Shown here one piece after another: positions 17,267 to 24,909 of a stretch of 64,000 nt of DNA. Each line of letters begins with the position of its first letter. Positions within the stretch are counted from its first letter, which is position 1. The position numbers were made by a program, and so were the translations under genes. The notes under the pieces were generated by a model. The model was not told the origin of the DNA. It saw nothing but the letters and a program-made list of their open reading frames with translations, and did not search any database. The DNA is taken from NCBI RefSeq assembly GCF_025141935.1, contig NZ_CP081120.1:3341501-3405500 (forward strand), read 5' to 3'. The DNA comes from Sulfitobacter sp. S190 (GTDB lineage Bacteria; Pseudomonadota; Alphaproteobacteria; Rhodobacterales; Rhodobacteraceae).

Positions 17267-18247
17267 TCAGCCTCCGGTAACAGCCATGGCGACCGCTACG
17301 TAAAGCGGAATGCCGAGCGTGAGATTGAAAGGGAATGTCACCCCCAGCGACAGCGTAAGATAGAGCGAAGGGTTGGCCTCGGGTAGCGCCACCCGCATGG
17401 CAGCGGGCACCGCAATATAAGACGCGGAGGCCGACAGAACCATCATCAAAACCACGCCGCCCGCACTGAGCCCCAAGAGCATGCCCGTCGCCAGACCGAT
17501 GCCTGCGCCGATCACCGGCATGAGCACACCAAAAGCCAGCACACCGGGGGTCAGCACCTTGCCTCCACCGCGCAGCCCCCGCCCCGCAACGAGCCCCATG
17601 TCCAGCAAGAACAGGCACAATACACCTTTGAAGGGGTTTACGATGAAGCTGCTGATCTCGGCCAGCCCGTCCTCGCCCGTGGCCCAGCCGATCATGAACG
17701 CGCCGATCAACAGTACAATCGACCCGTTCAGCATGATTTCCCGCATCAAGGCGCTGTCCATCTGGCGGGGGCTCTCTCCGCCCTTTGAAATCAGCCACAG
17801 TGCCGACAGGATCGCGGGCGCCTCCATCGCGGCGGCCACTGCGACCATGTAACCTTCGGCGCTGATGCCGCGCCCTTCGAGCACCGAGGTCGCAGCCACA
17901 AATGTCACGATGGAAATAGAGCCGTAGTGCGCGGCCACGGCGGCGGCATCGAGCCTGCTCATCCCCGTCATCACCTTGAGCAGCCCGAAGGCGATCAGCG
18001 GCAGAAGTGCCGACAGGATCACACCTGCCAAGAGCGAGAACCCGAGCCGCGCATCAAGCCCGTAAGATGCGACACTTGCCCCGCCTTTGAAACCGATGGC
18101 GAACAGAAGATAGATCGACATGCCCTTGGCGACCGCTTCCGGTATCGTCAGATCCGATCGCGCCAGCGACGCGAACAGCCCCAGCACAAAACTCAGGATG
18201 ATGGGAGACAGCAGGTTTTGGCCCGCGAGGCTGAGAAGGTCTGCCAT
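17267..18247 (-). CDS. SbtA-type sodium-dependent bicarbonate transporter
   Basis: A 326-residue membrane protein with about ten hydrophobic segments, matching the SbtA (DUF897) family of Na+/HCO3- symporters. The signature runs through IPEAVAKGMSIYLLFAIGFKGG near residues 34-55 and AAHYGSISIVTFVAA near residues 115-130, with an inverted-repeat architecture. SbtA raises cytoplasmic bicarbonate in cyanobacteria; homologues occur in many heterotrophs. It lies between the carbonic anhydrase (9-nt gap) and the SbtB-like gene (3-nt gap) with an AAGGAT ribosome-binding site, so the three form one operon. Confidence 0.9.
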   Translation of the reverse strand: MADLLSLAGQNLLSPIILSFVLGLFASLARSDLTIPEAVAKGMSIYLLFAIGFKGGASVASYGLDARLGFSLLAGVILSALLPLIAFGLLKVMTGMSRLDAAAVAAHYGSISIVTFVAATSVLEGRGISAEGYMVAVAAAMEAPAILSALWLISKGGESPRQMDSALMREIMLNGSIVLLIGAFMIGWATGEDGLAEISSFIVNPFKGVLCLFLLDMGLVAGRGLRGGGKVLTPGVLAFGVLMPVIGAGIGLATGMLLGLSAGGVVLMMVLSASASYIAVPAAMRVALPEANPSLYLTLSLGVTFPFNLTLGIPLYVAVAMAVTGG

Positions 18248-18256
18248 TATATATCC

Positions 18257-18907
18257 TTAAACGGGCTGGAAGCTGTCGGTCTCGGGGGCGTAGTGTTCCA
18301 ATCCGCCTTCGCCGATGTCTGTCCACATGCCGTGCAGTGTCAGCTCCCCCGAAGTGACCTTTTGCGCCAGCCAGGGGAACGTCATCAGATTTTCAAGCGA
18401 CATAAGCACCGCGTGTTTTTCCAGCGCACGTACCTGTTCGGTCGTGTCTGTCATATCGGATACCAGCGCGTATTTGGGTCGCAAGATGTCCATCCAGCGC
18501 CCGACGAAACTGTCCTTGCTCTCGAGTTCGGGCGCTTCTCCCTGACACATGCTCAGACATCCCTGAACGCCCCCGCACTGCGAATGGCCCAACACGATAA
18601 GATGCGCGACTTTCAATACGTTGACGGCATATTCCACAGCTGCGGAAGTGCCGTGCTGCAACCCGTCAGGATGGTACGGCGGCACCAGATTGGCGATATT
18701 GCGGTGTATGAAGAATTCGCCCTGATCGGCGCCAAAGATCGAGGTGACGTGCACACGGCTGTCGCAGCATGAAATGACCATCGCGCGAGGATGCTGCCCG
18801 TCGCTGGCCAATTTTCTGTACCACGCCTGGTTCTCGGCATAGCTGGTCGCCTTCCACCCATGGTAACGTTGCAGCAGATACGTCGGCAGCGGCTTTGCTT
18901 CTTTCAT
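18257..18907 (-). CDS. Beta-class carbonic anhydrase
   Basis: A 216-residue zinc enzyme interconverting CO2 and bicarbonate. The zinc ligands are C47 in CCDSRV, H108 and C111 in GHSQCGG, with the D49-R51 dyad in place. The N-terminus (LLQRYHGWKA) is typical of proteobacterial beta-CAs, and no signal peptide is present, so it acts in the cytoplasm. The ATG at 18907 follows an AAGGAA site; the frame continues upstream but without coding character. It is the first gene of the CA-SbtA-SbtB operon. Confidence 0.95.
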   Translation of the reverse strand: MKEAKPLPTYLLQRYHGWKATSYAENQAWYRKLASDGQHPRAMVISCCDSRVHVTSIFGADQGEFFIHRNIANLVPPYHPDGLQHGTSAAVEYAVNVLKVAHLIVLGHSQCGGVQGCLSMCQGEAPELESKDSFVGRWMDILRPKYALVSDMTDTTEQVRALEKHAVLMSLENLMTFPWLAQKVTSGELTLHGMWTDIGEGGLEHYAPETDSFQPV

Positions 18908-19051
18908 GGGGGCTATTTCCTTGCTTCGCTTCAGCCCGAATAGCGGGGTTTTGAACGAAATTCGAGTGAAAAGGCTGTGGGCAAGCAACCATTTGCAAAC
19001 TTTGATCACGAATAAGCGGGTAAGCCGTGGGGGCAAAACGAAGGGTGAGTC

Positions 19052-19432
19052 ATGGGTGTAGTATTCAAGATGCGGCTGGCCGAGCCGATCAAAGTGGACC
19101 AAAGCCGCCTTGGCGCGCTGTACGAGCAACTGGGGGAAACGGGTGCGGAGGATGTGGTCTGCCGCGCCATGGAAGAACTGGCCGTGCGGATGGCGCAATG
19201 CGACCGGCTGTACAAGGCGCGGGATCGCCCTACCCTGCGCAAGAACGCGCGGTCCCTGATCGCGATTGCAGAACAGATCGGGATGTACCGGCTTGCGCAG
19301 GTGGCGGCGGACGTCACGCGTTGCATCGACGACGAAAACGAGATCGCGCTGGCCGCAACATTGTCACGTCTGCTGCGTATCGGGGATCAATCGCTTTCGG
19401 CCATTTGGGACACGCAGGATCTCGATCAATAG
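19052..19432 (+). CDS. Conserved hypothetical helical protein
   Basis: A 126-residue soluble, apparently all-helical protein. It begins GVVFKMRLAEPIKVDQ and continues with an acidic helix (LGALYEQLGETGAEDVVCRAMEEL in part), a basic helix with KNARSLIAIAEQIGM and a C-terminal LLRIGDQSLSAIW. The layout is reminiscent of HPt-type four-helix bundles, but the expected phospho-accepting His is absent, so this is not claimed. It is divergent from the carbonic anhydrase operon and 68 nt before the aminopeptidase. I do not recognise a function. Confidence 0.7.
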   Translation: MGVVFKMRLAEPIKVDQSRLGALYEQLGETGAEDVVCRAMEELAVRMAQCDRLYKARDRPTLRKNARSLIAIAEQIGMYRLAQVAADVTRCIDDENEIALAATLSRLLRIGDQSLSAIWDTQDLDQ

Positions 19433-19500
19433 GGTGCGCTTGCTTAGCTGCGTGTATGGGATAGGTTGCCGTTGCACGGCACAGAATAGAAAGGCCCGTC

Positions 19501-20877
19501 ATGACGCTCAGCTTTGCTCCCGATGCGACATCCGCCATACCCCTGCACATCGTGGCACAAGATGCCTTTGGTGCATGGGTCAGCGAACGGTCGCAGCAGG
19601 ATCGTGACTGGATGTCCTTGCATGGCTTCAAGGGCGCGCTGGGGCAGGCATTGGTATTGCCCGGCAGTGACCATGTCGAAGCGGTCATCGGATATGGCAC
19701 CCCGACAAGCCGTGCGAGGGGCCGCTTCGCGCTTGCCCGAGGAGCGGCGCGCCTCCCCAAGGGCACGTACAAAATCGCGGATGGATTGCCCGACGAGACT
19801 GCCGAACAGGAAACGCTGGGCTGGCTGCTGAGCCAATACGCGTTCGACACCTATGCAAAAAACACCGGCATCGCCGCCCGGCTGGTTGCACCCGCGTCCG
19901 TCAATGTTGACCGGGTCGAAGCGATCGCACGCGGCGAAGCGCTGACGCGCACGTTGATCAATACGCCGGCATCCGACATGGGGCCGACCGATCTCGAGAA
20001 CGAGGCGCGCGCCCTGGCCAAAACACATGGCGCATCGATCGAGGTCATCGTTGGTGACGAGCTGCTGGAAAAGAACTTTCCGATGATCCATACGGTTGGC
20101 CGCGCCGCAGACCGCGCGCCGCGCCTGATCGACATGCGATGGGGTAACAGCGGGCGGAAATTGACTCTTGTGGGCAAAGGGGTGTGCTTTGACACCGGCG
20201 GTCTGAACCTGAAACCCGGCGCGTCGATGGGATTGATGAAGAAAGACATGGGCGGCGCTGCAGCCGTGCTTGGTCTGGCTCATATGATCATGGCGACCAA
20301 TGCACAGGTGCAGCTGCGTGTACTGATCCCCGCCGTCGAAAACGCAGTCGCCGGTAATGCGTTCCGACCGCAGGACATCCTCACATCGCGCAAGGGTCTG
20401 ACGGTCGAGATCAACAATACCGATGCCGAAGGCAGACTGGTCCTTGCCGATGCGCTGGCCTATGCAGACGAAGAAAAACCCGATCAGATCATTTCGATGG
20501 CGACCCTGACCGGCGCCGCGCGGGTTGCTGTAGGCCCTGACCTTGCGCCCTACTTCTCCGACGATCCGCTATTCGTCACAGCGCTGGAGGCGGCGGCCGT
20601 TGCGCAGGCCGACCCTGTGTGGCGGATGCCGTTTCACACGCCCTATGAGCCTATGATCGAACCGGGGATTGCCGATCTCGATAATGCGCCAAAGGGCGGT
20701 TTTGCGGGTTGCATCACAGCGGCCCTGTTCCTGCGCCGCTTCGTCACTGAAAGCAAATACGCCCATTTTGATATCTACGGCTGGCAACCGAGCGCGGCGC
20801 CGGCTCGCCAAAAGGGGGGCGTCGGTCAGGCAACGCGCGCGCTTTTGGCAGCTCTGCCTGAGATCCTTGCCCGATGA
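19501..20877 (+). CDS. M17 leucyl aminopeptidase family protein
   Basis: A 458-residue cytoplasmic dizinc aminopeptidase. The active-site block is complete: GKGVCFDTGGLNLKP with the metal-binding Asp, MKKDMGGAA with the catalytic Lys and Asp, and NNTDAEGRLVLADAL with the Asp/Glu metal ligands and the Arg. This length (shorter than PepA, about 500) fits the PepB-like M17 group common in Alphaproteobacteria. Its stop overlaps the start of the NlpC/P60 gene by 4 nt (ATGA), which suggests joint peptide or murein-peptide turnover. Confidence 0.93.
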   Translation: MTLSFAPDATSAIPLHIVAQDAFGAWVSERSQQDRDWMSLHGFKGALGQALVLPGSDHVEAVIGYGTPTSRARGRFALARGAARLPKGTYKIADGLPDETAEQETLGWLLSQYAFDTYAKNTGIAARLVAPASVNVDRVEAIARGEALTRTLINTPASDMGPTDLENEARALAKTHGASIEVIVGDELLEKNFPMIHTVGRAADRAPRLIDMRWGNSGRKLTLVGKGVCFDTGGLNLKPGASMGLMKKDMGGAAAVLGLAHMIMATNAQVQLRVLIPAVENAVAGNAFRPQDILTSRKGLTVEINNTDAEGRLVLADALAYADEEKPDQIISMATLTGAARVAVGPDLAPYFSDDPLFVTALEAAAVAQADPVWRMPFHTPYEPMIEPGIADLDNAPKGGFAGCITAALFLRRFVTESKYAHFDIYGWQPSAAPARQKGGVGQATRALLAALPEILAR

Positions 20878-21662
20878 GTGACCCGCGGCTGACACCTGAT
20901 CCGACGCGCCAGACCCGGTCAGAGCCTGCGCGTGTGGTGCAACCCGTAACCGATCTGCTACGCCATCCCGGTGGACCCCGCGACCGCCAGCTTCTGCTGG
21001 GCGCAGAGGTGACGGTGATGGACGATAGCGACGGATTTTCCTACGTCCAAAGCGCGCACGACGGGTATTGCGGTTTCGTGCGCACGATCGATCTGCAGCC
21101 CCCCCTTCCGGCGACCCACAAAGTAAGCGCAGCGGCAACGCATGCGTACCTAGACCCTGACTTTAAATCAGCCGACCGTATGGCGCTGAGCCACGGATGC
21201 CGCGTCGCGGTTACGGGTACCGCGAATGGTTTCGCAGGCACGATATTTGGACATATACCCGAGCAACATCTTGCCCCCCTCGCGCAGGTCGAGAAAGATC
21301 CGGCCGCAGTCGCGGCGCTCTTTTTGGGAACGCCCTATCTGTGGGGCGGAAACAGCCGCGCGGGCATTGATTGCTCAGGTCTGGTTCAGGGCGCGTGTGT
21401 CGCCTGCGGCCTCCCCTGTCCGGCCGATAGCGATATGCAGGAACGCACACTCGGTTCCGCGATGCTGAACGACGAAAGCTATCGGCGCAATGATCTGTTG
21501 TTCTGGAAGGGTCACGTTGCCTTGGTGTGGGACGCGAAAACGCTGCTGCACGCCAACGCGCACGCGATGGCTACGGTGTTCGAGCCTCTTGAGGAGGCGA
21601 TTGACCGGATCGCCCTTACCGACGGACCCGTGACAATGCACCGACGGCTTGGCGTGTTGTAA
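20874..21662 (+). CDS. NlpC/P60 (C40) family peptidase with SH3-like domains
   Basis: A 262-residue protein with N-terminal bacterial SH3-like repeats (about residues 20-130: VVQPVTDLLRHPGG, LLLGAEVTVMDD, GYCGFV) and a C-terminal C40 cysteine peptidase domain. The catalytic cysteine is C167 in IDCSGLVQ after the YLWGGNS motif, the histidine is in WKGHVALV and a polar third residue is in HANAHA. The domain order matches gamma-D-glutamyl-L-diamino acid endopeptidases (YkfC-like) that cut cell-wall peptides. No signal peptide is visible, so it may act on recycled muropeptides in the cytoplasm together with the upstream M17 aminopeptidase. Confidence 0.9.
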   Translation: MSDPRLTPDPTRQTRSEPARVVQPVTDLLRHPGGPRDRQLLLGAEVTVMDDSDGFSYVQSAHDGYCGFVRTIDLQPPLPATHKVSAAATHAYLDPDFKSADRMALSHGCRVAVTGTANGFAGTIFGHIPEQHLAPLAQVEKDPAAVAALFLGTPYLWGGNSRAGIDCSGLVQGACVACGLPCPADSDMQERTLGSAMLNDESYRRNDLLFWKGHVALVWDAKTLLHANAHAMATVFEPLEEAIDRIALTDGPVTMHRRLGVL

Positions 21663-22019
21663 TCAATCTACCGCCCGGATCAATTTACGCTCCAGCACTC
21701 TGAGAACCGCACGCAAATCCGACCCACGTTTCAGAACTTGTCCGTTCAGTCCGATCACGGCGTAGATCCCCTGCTTGCCCCGCAGCTTCGGCCGCTTTTC
21801 GATCCGGTACAGAGGCATTTCTGCCGTGCGCCGAAAAACACTGAAAACGGCGACATCCCGCAGACACGAAATGCCGTAGTCGCGCCATTCGCCCGCCGCA
21901 ACCATACGACCGTACAGGGATAAGATGACCGACAACTCGGTCCGGTGAAACGCAACCTGCTCGGTCACGCGTTGCGGACCGGACCCGCCCGGCTGACTTG
22001 GAATGGTGGGAATGTTCAT
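21663..22019 (-). CDS. DUF2794 protein
   Basis: A 118-residue protein of DUF2794, an alphaproteobacterial family of unknown function. The conserved core is VAFHRTELSVILSLYGRMVAAGEWRDY in part, followed by VAVFSVFRR and a Tyr-Arg-Ile-Glu-Lys segment. It is small, soluble and basic, without a signal. The stop codons of this gene and of the NlpC/P60 gene are directly adjacent (21660-21665). Its start faces the paaI/paaK operon across a control region with repeated TTGAT/ATCAA motifs. Confidence 0.85.
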   Translation of the reverse strand: MNIPTIPSQPGGSGPQRVTEQVAFHRTELSVILSLYGRMVAAGEWRDYGISCLRDVAVFSVFRRTAEMPLYRIEKRPKLRGKQGIYAVIGLNGQVLKRGSDLRAVLRVLERKLIRAVD

Positions 22020-22048
22020 ACCTTGAATTTTGCGATGTTATGCCCGCA

Positions 22049-22109
22049 AATCAAGGGCGAAGGCGCAAAACTCTTGATTGCGTTACAAAAGAGGGTATCA
22101 ATTTTTGAT
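22049..22109. promoter_or_regulatory. Repeated ATCAA/TTGAT motifs, likely operator for paaI-paaK
   Basis: AATCAAG (22049-22055), CTTGATT (22073-22079) and the 13-bp palindrome ATCAA-TTT-TTGAT (22097-22109) occur in the AT-rich region just before paaI. The three elements begin exactly 24 bp apart, and the first two are an inverted pair. This spacing suggests binding of a dimeric repressor on one face of DNA; the TetR protein at 24160-24786 is a candidate. Confidence 0.45.
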
Positions 22110-22133
22110 TATGAAACACGTTTTATCACTCCC

Positions 22134-22571
22134 GTGACTCCTCAGGAACGCGCGGAGAAATGCGCTGAATTGATGATGCAGCACGATGCGGCCACGCAGG
22201 GTCTTCGGATGCATTTGGATGCCATCGGCCCCGGCACGGCAACGCTTTCGATGTTGGTCACGGCAGAAATGCTCAATGGCCACGGCATTTGTCACGGCGG
22301 ATACATCTTTACACTCGCCGACAGCGCATTCGCCTTTGCCTGCAACAGCTACAACCGCACGGCTGTCGCACAGACCAACCAGATCACCTATGTCAGCCCC
22401 GCGCAGGTCAACGAACGTCTGTGCGCAGAGGCCGTAGAAATTGCACGGTCAGGCCGATCAGGCACATATGATGTTATGGTCACGGGCGCCGACAATCGCA
22501 AAATCGCCCTGTTCCGCGGCTTGTCACGCACCATCAAAGGCCAACACTTCCCAGAGCCCGGAGACCCCTGA
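22134..22571 (+). CDS. paaI: PaaI-type hotdog thioesterase
   Basis: A 145-residue hotdog-fold thioesterase of the hydroxyphenylacetyl-CoA thioesterase type. The signature GHGICHGGYIFTLADSAFAFACN carries the active-site Asp in LAD and the HGG turn. PaaI removes CoA from dead-end intermediates in phenylacetate breakdown. The GTG at 22134 gives the family N-terminus (TPQERAEKCAE); no strong ribosome-binding site precedes it and the frame is open further upstream. It overlaps paaK by one base (TGATG). Confidence 0.88.
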   Translation: MTPQERAEKCAELMMQHDAATQGLRMHLDAIGPGTATLSMLVTAEMLNGHGICHGGYIFTLADSAFAFACNSYNRTAVAQTNQITYVSPAQVNERLCAEAVEIARSGRSGTYDVMVTGADNRKIALFRGLSRTIKGQHFPEPGDP

Positions 22572-23884
22572 TGAAAGACCTAACACCGGACCGTGCCAGT
22601 CTGGACCCCATCGAAATCGCGAGCCGTGACGAGATCACAGCGTTGCAGATCGACCGGCTGCGCTGGTCTCTGCGCCATGCCTATGACAACGTCGCTTTCT
22701 ACACGAACAGCTTTGACGCCGCTGGCGTGCATCCCGATGATCTTGTTGACCTGAGCGATTTGGCAAAATTTCCGTTCACGGTGAAAACGGATCTGCGTGA
22801 CAACTATCCCTTCGGAATGTTCGCCGTACCGCGCAACCAGATCCGACGCGTGCACGCATCGTCGGGGACTACGGGGCAGCCGACGGTCGTAGGATACACG
22901 GCGCAGGATTTGCACCATTGGGGTGCTGTGGTGGCGCGGTCGCTGCGTGCGGGTGGGATGCGTCCGGGCGACATGTTGCACAACGCCTACGGCTACGGGC
23001 TCTTTACTGGCGGTCTGGGCATTCATCTTGGCGCGGATGCGTTGGGTCTCATCACCGTGCCCGTGTCAGGCGGCATGACACCGCGACAGGTCCGATTGAT
23101 CGATGACTTCAAGCCCAAGGGCATCACCGTCACGCCGTCCTATGCCCTTTCCGTGCTGGACGAGTTTCATGCAGAAGGTATCGATCCGCGAGACACGTCG
23201 CTCGAGGTCGGTATTTTTGGCGCGGAACCCTGGACGAATGCCATGCGTCAGGAAATTGAGCAGGCCTTTGATATGCACGCCGTCGATATTTACGGATTGT
23301 CCGAAGTCATCGGGCCGGGCGTTTCCATGGAATGCGTTGAAACCAAGGATGGTTTGCACATCTGGGAAGATCACTTTTACCCTGAAATCATCAATCCCGA
23401 AACCGGGGAGGTCTGCGCCGAAGGAGAGATGGGTGAGCTGGTGTTCACGTCACTGACCAAGGAAGCGTTTCCGATCATTCGCTACCGCACCCGCGATCTG
23501 ACGCGGCTGCTTGCGGGCACGGCACGCAGCATGCGCCGGATGGAAAAGGTCACCGGGCGCAGTGACGACATGATCATCCTGCGCGGCGTCAATGTTTTTC
23601 CAACGCAGATTGAAGAGATCCTGATGCGCCAGACTGCGTTGTCACCGCATTTCCAGATTGAGCTGACCCGCCCCGACCGGATGGATCAAATGCGCGTTGT
23701 GGCCGAGATCGCGCATAAGGGTGTCACGCATACTGACCGCGACACGGCGGCACGGGCGCTCGTCGAAGGGATCAAGCAAAGCATCGGCGTCACGGTCGAT
23801 GTGCATGTCGGAAATGTCGGCGACGTCCCGCGCTCGCAGGGCAAGGCAGTGCGTATCATCGACAGGCGTTCGAACTCAGGCTGA
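22571..23884 (+). CDS. paaK: Phenylacetate-CoA ligase
   Basis: A 437-residue AMP-forming ligase of the PaaK family that activates phenylacetate to phenylacetyl-CoA, the first step of aerobic phenylacetate degradation. The phosphate-binding loop is SSGTTGQPTVVGY near residues 95-107, the later adenylate motifs are DIYGLSEVIGPG and RYRTRDLTRL, and the C-terminal lid contains GRSDDMIILRGVNVFP. The length is usual. It is translationally coupled to paaI. The paaABCDE/paaG/paaZ genes are not in this window. A 12-bp palindrome spans its stop and that of the convergent I78 gene. Confidence 0.95.
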   Translation: MKDLTPDRASLDPIEIASRDEITALQIDRLRWSLRHAYDNVAFYTNSFDAAGVHPDDLVDLSDLAKFPFTVKTDLRDNYPFGMFAVPRNQIRRVHASSGTTGQPTVVGYTAQDLHHWGAVVARSLRAGGMRPGDMLHNAYGYGLFTGGLGIHLGADALGLITVPVSGGMTPRQVRLIDDFKPKGITVTPSYALSVLDEFHAEGIDPRDTSLEVGIFGAEPWTNAMRQEIEQAFDMHAVDIYGLSEVIGPGVSMECVETKDGLHIWEDHFYPEIINPETGEVCAEGEMGELVFTSLTKEAFPIIRYRTRDLTRLLAGTARSMRRMEKVTGRSDDMIILRGVNVFPTQIEEILMRQTALSPHFQIELTRPDRMDQMRVVAEIAHKGVTHTDRDTAARALVEGIKQSIGVTVDVHVGNVGDVPRSQGKAVRIIDRRSNSG

Positions 23885-24163
23885 TCAGCCGCAGACGACG
23901 GCCACGATGGTATCTGTATTATCGAGCTGAACGTTCACGCGGTTGGCCAGAAAATCGGCCGTTACGGCATCCTCGGGGCCGTAAACGCGCTTTGGTTCCG
24001 GTACGATCAGCGCTTGCGCCGCGTCCTGCCCGATCAGGTTTTGATACGCGGCAGCCCCGCAGGTATCAGGGCCGGGGGCCGTATCACCGCCCGTGCGCGC
24101 TTGTGACAGCGGTGTTCCGCAGGCCGCAAGAGACAGCAGAAGTGGAAGGGTTGCGTATTTCAT
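23885..24163 (-). CDS. I78 peptidase inhibitor-like lipoprotein
   Basis: A 92-residue putative lipoprotein with a lipobox LAAC at residues 12-15. The mature part holds a second cysteine pair (DTCGAAAYQNLIGQD and the C-terminal VAVVCG) and matches the I78 family: the conserved C-terminal segment VNVQLDNTDTIVAVVCG resembles the inhibitor core with a Cys-Cys bridge. The family was defined by a fungal serine protease inhibitor; bacterial members are exported and could protect the envelope. The start overlaps the TetR stop (ATGA). Confidence 0.8.
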   Translation of the reverse strand: MKYATLPLLLSLAACGTPLSQARTGGDTAPGPDTCGAAAYQNLIGQDAAQALIVPEPKRVYGPEDAVTADFLANRVNVQLDNTDTIVAVVCG

Positions 24164-24786
24164 GCAGCGTACCTCGCTAGAAAAGTTTCAACCGCACTCC
24201 CGACAATCCGATCGATGTCGGCGGCAGTGGTAGATTGCGTAATACCGAACAGGCGGCGCATCCAGATGTCGGCCTTGCACAGCTCACCGAATTGGTCGGC
24301 CGCAAGTTCGAAATCATCGATCTTGAGTTCGCCGCGCGCGCAGGCCGCGGTAAAATAGGCGACCATTTCGCCGCGCATGACAGCGGGCCCGGAGTTGTAG
24401 AAGTTCTGTCCAATCTCGGGAAACCGGTCCGATTCCGCCACGCAGATCCGGAAAATCTGCTGGCCAAAATGGCTCGTGATGAAGCCGAGGAAGTGGGTTC
24501 CGACGGCGCAAAGCACTTCGCGTGGCGGGGCCTGCATGTCGATGCTGTCAATCGCATGGCGGGATTGGCGCAGGCATTCGGTATTTGCGACTTCCATGAA
24601 AAGCACCCGCTTATCGGGGAAGTATTTGTAGAGCGTCGCTTTTGAAACGCCCCCCGCGCGAGCGATATCATCGACGCTCGCGCCTTCGAACCCGTCGGAC
24701 ATGAATACCTGTCGTGCGCCTTCAAGGACCTGATCATACTTGCGGCCACGATGTATGTTGTCCTGAACGGGGATTACGGCGGTCAT
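24160..24786 (-). CDS. TetR/AcrR family transcriptional regulator
   Basis: A 208-residue repressor with the N-terminal TetR helix-turn-helix (VLEGARQVFMSDGFEGASVDDIA, then AGGVSKATLYKYFPDKRVLF near residues 35-55). The C-terminal part matches the TetR_C type ligand domain seen in AcrR-like proteins. The ATG at 24786 follows AAGGAGAC. The gene is 124 bp away from the divergent AEC transporter and overlaps the I78 lipoprotein downstream; either of these or paaI-paaK may be its target. The ligand is unknown. Confidence 0.9.
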   Translation of the reverse strand: MTAVIPVQDNIHRGRKYDQVLEGARQVFMSDGFEGASVDDIARAGGVSKATLYKYFPDKRVLFMEVANTECLRQSRHAIDSIDMQAPPREVLCAVGTHFLGFITSHFGQQIFRICVAESDRFPEIGQNFYNSGPAVMRGEMVAYFTAACARGELKIDDFELAADQFGELCKADIWMRRLFGITQSTTAADIDRIVGSAVETFLARYAA

Positions 24787-24909
24787 CTTGTCTCCTTGCA
24801 CGGTATCACACCCTATGGGCGGACGTGATGTGAGCCAAGCCGAAAATACCCGACATTTGCATCGCTTTGCATGGCGTGCAGCTGGCTCACTTTGGGCTAG
24901 CGCAGATCA

